Source: Rhodobacteraceae bacterium WFHF2C18 (GTDB lineage Bacteria; Pseudomonadota; Alphaproteobacteria; Rhodobacterales; Rhodobacteraceae). From it: a stretch of 64,000 nt of DNA. The notes under the pieces were generated by a model. The model was not told the DNA's origin, did not search any database, and saw only the letters and a program-made list of their open reading frames with translations. Positions 58,048 through 64,000 of this stretch are shown here, piece by piece (position 1 is the stretch's first letter; each line of letters opens with the position of its first letter). Made by a program: the position numbers and the translations under genes. The stretch is taken from contig NHTQ01000002.1 in NCBI GenBank assembly GCA_002166865.1, positions 682,001-746,000 on the forward strand, read 5' to 3'.

Positions 58048-59361
58048 ATGGCTTTCGACCTGATCGTGACGAACGCCACGCTGCCCGACGGGCGCGCGGG
58101 GCTGGATATCGGCTGCCGCGACGGGCGGATCGTCGCCATCGAGCGCGGCCTGGCCGCCGAGGCCGCGGAAACGGTCGAGGCCGGCGGGCAGCTTGTCGCG
58201 CCGCCCTTCGTCGATCCGCATTTCCACATGGATGCGACCCTGTCGCTGGGCCGGCCGCGCATGAACGTCTCGGGCACCCTGCTGGAAGGGATCGGACTCT
58301 GGGGCGAACTCAAGCCGTTGCAAACGCGCGAGGAGATCGTCGAACGCGCACTGCGCTACTGCGACCTGGCCGTCAGCCAGGGGATATTGGCGATCCGCAG
58401 CCACGTGGACGTCTGCGATGACAGCTTGAAGGGCGTCGAGGCCTTGCTTGAGGTCCGCCGCAAGGTCGCGCCCTACCTGGACCTGCAACTGGTCGCCTTT
58501 CCTCAGGACGGGCTCTACCGCGATCCCACGGCCGAGGCGAACCTGCTGCGGGCGCTCGACATGGGCGTGGACGTGGTGGGCGGGATCCCGCATTTCGAAC
58601 GCACGATGGAGGCCGGCGCCGCCTCGGTCGAACGCCTGTGCGAGATCGCCGCCGAACGCGGCCTGCGGGTGGACATGCACTGTGACGAGACCGACGATCC
58701 CCTGTCGCGGCACGTGGAAAGCCTTGCCTACCACGCGCAGCGTCTGGGCCTGCGGGACAGGGTGGCCGGGTCGCACCTGACCTCGATGCACTCGATGGAC
58801 AATTACTATGTCTCCAAGCTGGTGCCGCTCATGGCCGAGGCCGGGCTGGCCGCGATTCCCAATCCGCTCATCAACATCATGATCCAGGGCCGGCACGACA
58901 GCTATCCCAAGCGGCGCGGGCAGACCCGCGTGCCCGAACTGCGCGACGCGGGCCTCGCGGTGGCCTTCGGGTCCGATTGCGTGATGGACCCGTGGTATTC
59001 GCTGGGCAACGCCGACATGCTGGAGGTGGCGGCGATGGGGCTTCACGTGGGCCAGCTTTCCGCGCGGGCGGACATGGCGTGGTGCTTCGAGGCAGTGACC
59101 AGCCAGCCCGCCGGCATTCTGGGGCTGGACGGCTATGGGCTGGCCCCCGGCAAGAACGCCGACATGGTCCTGCTGCAGGCCCGCGACCCGGTGGAGGCGA
59201 TCCGGCTCAAGGCCACGCGCCTGGCGGTCATCCGCCGCGGCCGGGTCATCGCGCGGACGCCGGCGCGGCGCACCGCCCTGGATCTTCCCGGCCGGCCGGG
59301 GGTGGTCGATCCGGCGGACTACGCCCCCTCGGAACAGGCCGATGGCATCGCGGGGTCGTGA
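58048..59361 (+). CDS. Cytosine deaminase-like amidohydrolase (CodA type)
   Basis: 437 residues. Metal ligands are in PPFVDPHFHMDA (HxH near residue 58), MHCDETDDPLSRH and SHLTSMHSM, with the catalytic Asp in FGSDCVMDPW. The HCDE-x-DD-x3-SRH and SDxVMDPW-type blocks match CodA closely, which deaminates cytosine to uracil and also acts on isocytosine or creatinine in relatives. Placement at the end of a BMP importer operon fits base salvage. The exact substrate is not certain. Confidence 0.85.
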   Translation: MAFDLIVTNATLPDGRAGLDIGCRDGRIVAIERGLAAEAAETVEAGGQLVAPPFVDPHFHMDATLSLGRPRMNVSGTLLEGIGLWGELKPLQTREEIVERALRYCDLAVSQGILAIRSHVDVCDDSLKGVEALLEVRRKVAPYLDLQLVAFPQDGLYRDPTAEANLLRALDMGVDVVGGIPHFERTMEAGAASVERLCEIAAERGLRVDMHCDETDDPLSRHVESLAYHAQRLGLRDRVAGSHLTSMHSMDNYYVSKLVPLMAEAGLAAIPNPLINIMIQGRHDSYPKRRGQTRVPELRDAGLAVAFGSDCVMDPWYSLGNADMLEVAAMGLHVGQLSARADMAWCFEAVTSQPAGILGLDGYGLAPGKNADMVLLQARDPVEAIRLKATRLAVIRRGRVIARTPARRTALDLPGRPGVVDPADYAPSEQADGIAGS

Positions 59362-59523
59362 TCGCGCGTGATTGCGCGGAACGCCCCTGATCCCGCATCC
59401 TGACGGACCAGTCGGGCCGCGCATTCGCGTTGCCGACGCTTTGTCCCGCCGGACGGGCGAACCCGCGCGGGGGGCTGCGAGTTGAGGCGTATCATGCAAC
59501 GCCAGTCCAGGAGCCGTGCCGAG

Positions 59524-61449
59524 ATGCCCAATGTCACGCAGAAACTCATCGAAAGCCACCTTGTCTCCGGGGAGATGACGCCGGGGGAGCCGATCGAACT
59601 GCATATCGCGCAGACACTGACCCAGGATGCCACCGGAACCCTGGTCATGCTTGCCTTGGAGCAGCTGGATCCCGACCAAGTCAGCACCGATCTGTCGGTG
59701 CAATACGTGGACCACAACCTACTGCAGACCGACAACAAGAACGCCGATGACCACGCCTTCCTGGAATCGGCTTGCCGCCGCTATGGACTTTGGTTCAGCC
59801 GCGCCGGCAACGGGGTCAGCCATCCGCTGCACATGGACTATTTCGGACGGCCCGGCGCCTCCCTTCTGGGGTCGGACAGCCACACGCCGGCCTCCGGCGC
59901 CATCGGCATGCTGGCCATCGGCGCCGGCGGGCTGGACGTGGCCATGGCGATGGTGGGCAAACCGTTCCGGCTGAAGATGCCCGAGGTCTGGGGCGTGCGG
60001 CTGACAGGGGACTTGCCGGCGTGGGTCAGCGCCAAGGATGTCGTGCTTGAGATGCTGCGCCGCCACGGGGTCTCGGGCGGCCGCGGCCGGGCAATCGAAT
60101 ACTATGGCCCCGGGCTGGAGCGCCTCAGCGCGATGGACCGGCACGTGATCGCCAACATGGGCACCGAACTGGGTGCCACGACGACCGTCTTTCCATCCGA
60201 TGAAACGGTGCGCGCCTACCTTGAGCGCAACGGCCGCGGCGATGCCTGGCAGGAGCTGACGGCCGATGACGGCGCGAGCTACGACCACCACGACGAGATC
60301 GACCTTTCCACGCTCGAACCGCTGATCGCCAAGCCCTCCAGCCCGGGCAACGTGGTCCCCGTGCGCGAGGTCGCCGGCGAGGAAATCGCGCAGTCCTACA
60401 TCGGATCCTCGGCCAATCCGGGGTTTCGGGACATCGCCGTGGTGGCCGAAATGGTGCGCGACAGGCACATCGCCGACGGCGTGTCGCTGGACATCAACCC
60501 GGCCTCGCGCGACAGCCTCAGGCAATTGACGAAAAGCAGCCACCTCGCCGCGCTTCTGTCGGCGGGGGCGCGTCTGCATCAGGCGGGGTGCAACGGCTGC
60601 ATCGGCATGGGGCAGGCCCCCGCCATCGGCCGCAACAGCCTGCGCACAGTGCCGCGCAATTTCCCCGACCGGTCCGGCACGCCGGAGGACAGCGTGTTCC
60701 TGTGCAGCCCCGAAACGGCCGCTGCATCGGCCCTGACCGGCAAGATCACCGACCCGCGCGACACCCAAGGCTCCGCGCCCGAGATTCCGCAGCCCGAGCC
60801 GGTGACCGACATCGACCAGTTCGTCGCACCCCTGCCGTTGGAGGAAGCCAGGCAGGCCGAGATCGTGAAGGGGCCGCATATCGACGAGATGCCGGTCTTC
60901 GACCCGCTGCCCGACCGGCTGGAACTGCCCGTGCTGCTCACGCTGGGCGACGACATCTCGACCGACGAGATCATGCCGGCGGGCGCCGATGTGCTGCCCT
61001 TCCGCAGCAGCGTTCCCAAGATCTCGGAGTTCGCGTTCACCGTGGTGGACAAGACCTATCCCGAACGGGCCATCGAGGCCGGCGAACCGGGGCATGCCGT
61101 CGTCGCCGGCGAGAACTACGGCCAGGGATCCAGCCGCGAACACGCGGCGGTGGCGCCGCGCTATCTGGGATTGCGGGTCGTGCTGGCGCGCTCTTTCGCG
61201 CGCATCCACCTGGCCAACCTCGCCAACTACGGTGTGATCCCGCTTCGCCTGACCGAGGATTGCCCGGCGCCGGAGGCCGGGGATGTGATCGTTCTGGACG
61301 GACTGCGCGATGCCCTGACGTCCGGTAGCGCCCCCGAGGGCCGGATCAAGGGCGGCGGGGATCTGTGCGTTGAAAACATCGTCTCCCCGCGCGAGGCCGA
61401 GGAAATTCTCGCCGGCGGCCTCATCAACTGGTGGCGGGGCGATGGCTGA
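59524..61449 (+). CDS. Aconitate hydratase (short bacterial form)
   Basis: 641 residues from ATG 59524 (CAGGAG 10 bases upstream; ATG 59494 with GAGG is an alternative). Aconitase/IPM dehydratase large-domain marks are LLGSDSHTPASGAIGMLAIGAG and AGCNGCIGMGQAP; the C-terminal swivel domain holds ILPFRS-like and GENYGQGSSREHAA. It interconverts citrate and isocitrate. The usual cluster segment IGSCTNS reads YIGSSANPG, so one canonical Cys is Ser. The format resembles the Aquifex-type aconitase group. The patatin-like gene overlaps its end by 8 bases. Confidence 0.87.
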   Translation: MPNVTQKLIESHLVSGEMTPGEPIELHIAQTLTQDATGTLVMLALEQLDPDQVSTDLSVQYVDHNLLQTDNKNADDHAFLESACRRYGLWFSRAGNGVSHPLHMDYFGRPGASLLGSDSHTPASGAIGMLAIGAGGLDVAMAMVGKPFRLKMPEVWGVRLTGDLPAWVSAKDVVLEMLRRHGVSGGRGRAIEYYGPGLERLSAMDRHVIANMGTELGATTTVFPSDETVRAYLERNGRGDAWQELTADDGASYDHHDEIDLSTLEPLIAKPSSPGNVVPVREVAGEEIAQSYIGSSANPGFRDIAVVAEMVRDRHIADGVSLDINPASRDSLRQLTKSSHLAALLSAGARLHQAGCNGCIGMGQAPAIGRNSLRTVPRNFPDRSGTPEDSVFLCSPETAAASALTGKITDPRDTQGSAPEIPQPEPVTDIDQFVAPLPLEEARQAEIVKGPHIDEMPVFDPLPDRLELPVLLTLGDDISTDEIMPAGADVLPFRSSVPKISEFAFTVVDKTYPERAIEAGEPGHAVVAGENYGQGSSREHAAVAPRYLGLRVVLARSFARIHLANLANYGVIPLRLTEDCPAPEAGDVIVLDGLRDALTSGSAPEGRIKGGGDLCVENIVSPREAEEILAGGLINWWRGDG

Positions 61450-62614
61450 CGGGTCGGCACGGGCAGAGGGGCCTACCGGCCTTGTCCTGCAGGGCGGCGG
61501 CGCGCGCGGTGCCTATCAGATCGGCGTTCTCAAGGCGATTGCCGAGATCACCGGCGCGCGCCATTCGCCCTTTCCCATCATCTCGGGGACCTCGGTCGGC
61601 GCGATCAATGCCGCGCCCCTTGCCGTGTGGTCCCCGAGTTTCCAGCGCGGTGTCCGGCACCTTGAACGGCTGTGGCGCGGGTTGCATTGTTCCTCCGTCT
61701 TCCGGACGGACCCCTGGGCGGTGATGTCCAGCGGGGCGCGCTGGCTGATCACGCTGACATTGGGTGGCCTCGGCGTGCGCAACCCCTGTTCGCTTCTGGA
61801 CAACAGCCCGTTGGAGCGCTTGCTCAGGACCGAGTACAAGCCCGACGGTGTGCGCGCCGCGGTGCGCGCCGGCGCCCTGCGTGCCTTGTGCATCACGGCC
61901 TCAAGCTACAGCAGCGGGCAGTCGATCACGTTCTACCAGGGGGCCGATGACATCCTGGAGTGGGACCGCGCCCGCCGCCACGGCCGCCGCGCCCGGATCG
62001 AAGTGGATCACCTGATGGCGTCGTCTGCCCTGCCGTTCATGTTTCCGGCCGTGCCGCTGGAAGACGGCTATTTCGGTGATGGCGCGCTGCGCCTGACCGC
62101 CCCGCTCTCGCCCGCGATTCGTATGGGCGCGCGCCGGCTGTTGGTCATCGGCGGCCGGGACGATCAGAACGACGCGGGCCCCACCGAGCCCAGCTATCCC
62201 ACCATCGGTGAAATGGCCGGTCATGCGTTGGATATTCTGTTCAACGACAATCTCGATGCCTACCACGAACGCCTGAGCCGGATCAACAAGACAGTGCGCC
62301 TTCTGCCGCAGGAGGCCCTGGATCAGACTGACCTGCGCGTCATCGAGACGCTGATGCTTGAGCCGTCGCGCGACCTGAGGGAAATCGCGGTGCAATATGC
62401 GGACGAAGTTCCCGGCACCATCAAGCTTTTGATGCGCAGTATCGGCAGCTGGGGCCAGGAGGGGCGCCTTTCCAGCTATCTGCTGTTCGAGCCGGGTTAC
62501 GTCGGCGCGTTGGTCGATCTGGGGTACTCGGATACCCTTGATCGGGCGGAGGAGGTACGCGAGTTCCTGGCGCCATCCCACGATCCCGCGGACCAGGCGC
62601 CCAAGGCGGGGTGA
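61442..62614 (+). CDS. Patatin-like phospholipase family protein
   Basis: 390 residues. Oxyanion-hole motif LQGGGARGAYQIG, nucleophile Ser in GTSVGAIN (about residue 56) and catalytic Asp in FGDGALR give the patatin Ser-Asp dyad. The C-terminal region (about 260-380) fits the DUF3734-type extension of bacterial patatins. It hydrolyses acyl esters; the target lipid is unknown. The start overlaps the aconitase gene by 8 bases, so it is translationally linked to a metabolically unrelated enzyme. Confidence 0.88.
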   Translation: MADGSARAEGPTGLVLQGGGARGAYQIGVLKAIAEITGARHSPFPIISGTSVGAINAAPLAVWSPSFQRGVRHLERLWRGLHCSSVFRTDPWAVMSSGARWLITLTLGGLGVRNPCSLLDNSPLERLLRTEYKPDGVRAAVRAGALRALCITASSYSSGQSITFYQGADDILEWDRARRHGRRARIEVDHLMASSALPFMFPAVPLEDGYFGDGALRLTAPLSPAIRMGARRLLVIGGRDDQNDAGPTEPSYPTIGEMAGHALDILFNDNLDAYHERLSRINKTVRLLPQEALDQTDLRVIETLMLEPSRDLREIAVQYADEVPGTIKLLMRSIGSWGQEGRLSSYLLFEPGYVGALVDLGYSDTLDRAEEVREFLAPSHDPADQAPKAG

Positions 62615-62651
62615 CGGACTCCATTGTGCCTGTCGCTATTGTTACGGAAAA

Positions 62652-62682
62652 ACAGATTTCAAAGAAATCTGTAACGTTTTTT
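62652..62682 (+). terminator. Terminator after the patatin gene
   Basis: A 9-bp perfect stem (ACAGATTTC at 62652-62660 with GAAATCTGT at 62664-62672), 3-base loop, followed 4 bases later by six T (62677-62682). It lies 37 bases after the patatin stop. Confidence 0.65.
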
Positions 62683-62718
62683 CTTGCGCCGAATCGCTTG
62701 ATCGAATACCTCGACCAA

Positions 62719-62736
62719 ACGGTCGGCCAATTCTTG
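62719..62736. promoter_or_regulatory. Candidate TetR-type operator before the thiolase gene
   Basis: CGACC and GGTCG arms around AAAC form a short perfect inverted repeat inside TCGACCAAACGGTCGG, about 45 bases before the thiolase start. It resembles the GACCAAACG core at 53354-53362. Confidence 0.3.
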
Positions 62737-62777
62737 CAGCGATCGGGCGCGGCCGAGACAAGGCGGGAGACGAATTG

Positions 62778-63980
62778 ATGGATGCATTCATCTGCGACGC
62801 GATACGCACGCCGATAGGCCGGTATGCCGGGGCGCTGTCCTCGATCCGCACCGATGATCTTGCGGCGTTGCCCATCGAGGCGCTCATGGACCGAAACCCG
62901 CAGGTTGATTGGGCCAGCGTCGACGACGTCATCATGGGCGATGCGAACCAGGCCGGCGAGAGCAACCGCAACGTCGCGCGCATGGCCGCGCTGCTGGCCG
63001 GGCTGCCCATCGACGTGCCGGGAACGACGATAAATCGGCTCTGCGCCAGCGGGATGGATGCCGTCGGCATGGCGGCGCGCGGGATCAAGGCCGGCGATTA
63101 CGACATGACCATCGCCGGCGGCGTCGAGAGCATGAGCCGCGCGCCCTTCGTGATGCCGAAGGCGACCAGCGCCTTCAGCCGGGCCAACGCCGTTTACGAC
63201 ACCACCATCGGCTGGCGTTTCGTCAATCCGAAGATGCAGGAGCAGTACGGCACCCACTCGATGCCCGAGACTGGTGACAACGTTGCCGAGGACTACAACG
63301 TGAGCCGCGAGGATCAGGATGCCTTCGCTGCGCGGTCCCAGGCCCGTTGGGCGGCCGCGCACGAGGCCGGCATCTTCGGCGACGAGATCATCCCTGTCAC
63401 CGTCCCGCAGCGCAAGGGGGATCCCTTGATCGTCGACACCGACGAACACCCGCGCCCCGGCACGACGGCCGAGAAGCTGGCCGGGCTGAAGGGCGTCAAC
63501 GCTCCCGATCTCAGTGTCACCGCCGGCAATGCTTCGGGCGTGAACGACGGCGCCGCCGCGCTGCTGCTGGCGGGGGCCGAGGCCGCCCGGAACAACGGGC
63601 TGGAGCCGATGGCGCGGGTCGTCGGCATGGCCACGGCGGGCGTGGCACCGCGTATCATGGGCGTGGGGCCGATCCCGGCCACGCGCAAGGTTCTGGCGCG
63701 CACGGGGCTGAGCATCGACCAGATGGATGTCATCGAACTGAACGAGGCTTTTGCCAGCCAGGCCCTTGCGACGCTGCGGGAGCTTGGCGTGGCCGATGAT
63801 GCGCCCCATGTTAATGCCAATGGTGGCGCCATCGCCATGGGCCATCCCCTGGGCATGTCGGGGGCGCGGCTGGTCTTGACGGCGGCCTATCAGTTGAAAC
63901 GCACAGGCGGGCGCTACGCCCTTTGCACCATGTGCGTTGGAGTTGGTCAGGGGGCCGCCCTGATATTGGAACGCGTGTAG
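62778..63980 (+). CDS. pcaF: 3-oxoadipyl-CoA (beta-ketoadipyl-CoA) thiolase
   Basis: 400 residues. It begins DAFICDAIRTPIGRYAGAL, the signature opening of PcaF/PaaJ thiolases. Nucleophile Cys is in NRLCASGMDA (about residue 90), His in GHPLGMSGAR and the second Cys in LCTMCVGVGQG. It cleaves 3-oxoadipyl-CoA to succinyl-CoA and acetyl-CoA, the last step of protocatechuate or phenylacetate breakdown. A GGGAG site lies 8 bases before the ATG. A strong GGGAGGAG site at the window end (about 63984-63992) announces a following gene, probably of the same pathway. Confidence 0.87.
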   Translation: MDAFICDAIRTPIGRYAGALSSIRTDDLAALPIEALMDRNPQVDWASVDDVIMGDANQAGESNRNVARMAALLAGLPIDVPGTTINRLCASGMDAVGMAARGIKAGDYDMTIAGGVESMSRAPFVMPKATSAFSRANAVYDTTIGWRFVNPKMQEQYGTHSMPETGDNVAEDYNVSREDQDAFAARSQARWAAAHEAGIFGDEIIPVTVPQRKGDPLIVDTDEHPRPGTTAEKLAGLKGVNAPDLSVTAGNASGVNDGAAALLLAGAEAARNNGLEPMARVVGMATAGVAPRIMGVGPIPATRKVLARTGLSIDQMDVIELNEAFASQALATLRELGVADDAPHVNANGGAIAMGHPLGMSGARLVLTAAYQLKRTGGRYALCTMCVGVGQGAALILERV

Positions 63981-64000
63981 GAAGGGAGGAGACCCCAAAT

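Noticed and set aside
57334-59715. A 793-codon open frame on the minus strand
   Set aside because: It is antisense to the permease 2 and cytosine-deaminase-like genes, has low-complexity composition, and shows no recognisable motif.

Overview
The window is GC-rich, densely packed bacterial DNA, most likely the chromosome of an alphaproteobacterium of the Rhodobacteraceae (Roseobacter-like). The grounds are the phyR/nepR/ecfG general stress cassette with its sigma-type promoters, many ABC importers, ATGA-coupled operons and the gene families present. No rRNA, tRNA, CRISPR array, insertion sequence or prophage was seen. About 60 protein genes fill almost all of the sequence, and only one gap exceeds 300 bases.

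Layout. 1-1.5 kb: edge of a capsule locus (polysaccharide-export lipoprotein, cut by the window edge, and kpsS). 1.6-6.4 kb: ribE, a Tat-exported metallo-beta-lactamase-fold protein, a DUF2189 membrane protein, a DegP-type protease and a small tail-anchored protein. 6.5-14.3 kb: an envelope and stress island with PRC-barrel proteins, a CaCA antiporter, an EF-hand protein, an HdeD-like protein, an amidoligase/glutamine-amidotransferase/flavodoxin set, a host-attachment-family protein and a PfpI protein. 14.4-22.9 kb: a metallophosphoesterase and a four-gene fatty-acid oxidation operon. 22.9-32.5 kb: the general stress core (HisKA_2 kinase, ecfG, nepR, phyR) and probable clients (DUF1328, DUF883, holin-like, MscS channel, FMN-binding stress protein, CsbD, YihY). 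32.6-41.7 kb: a secreted protein, an amidohydrolase, a polyamine-type ABC importer, and an enolase-superfamily enzyme plus GMC oxidoreductase divergent from a LysR regulator. 42.7-48.5 kb: a five-gene two-component/phosphorelay cluster. 48.8-53.2 kb: an MBL/uracil-DNA-glycosylase pair, an epimerase-SPW-VKOR fusion and a DUF892 protein. 53.4-59.4 kb: a BMP-type nucleobase/nucleoside importer with a cytosine-deaminase-like enzyme. 59.5-64 kb: aconitase, patatin-like protein and a beta-ketoadipyl-CoA thiolase.

The strongest pattern is regulatory. Nine exact copies of the EcfG promoter (GGAAC, 16 or 17 bases, CGTT) lie in intergenic DNA, each correctly oriented and 7 to about 80 bases upstream of a start codon: phyR, degP, the small tail-anchored gene at 6103, the HdeD-like gene, the PfpI gene, DUF1328, DUF883, the MscS channel and DUF892. 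Several one-mismatch copies precede nepR, two PRC-barrel genes and csbD. The window therefore holds the general stress regulator together with a predicted regulon, including proteins of unknown function. Several sites sit in divergent pairs, and the MscS site is so close to the start codon that a leaderless mRNA is predicted.

Other points of interest are an uncharacterised amidoligase pathway, a four-part fusion protein, a response regulator with a degenerate GGDEF domain, an aconitase lacking one canonical cluster cysteine, a RutR-like half-operator before the nucleobase importer, and strong hairpins after both solute-binding-protein genes.
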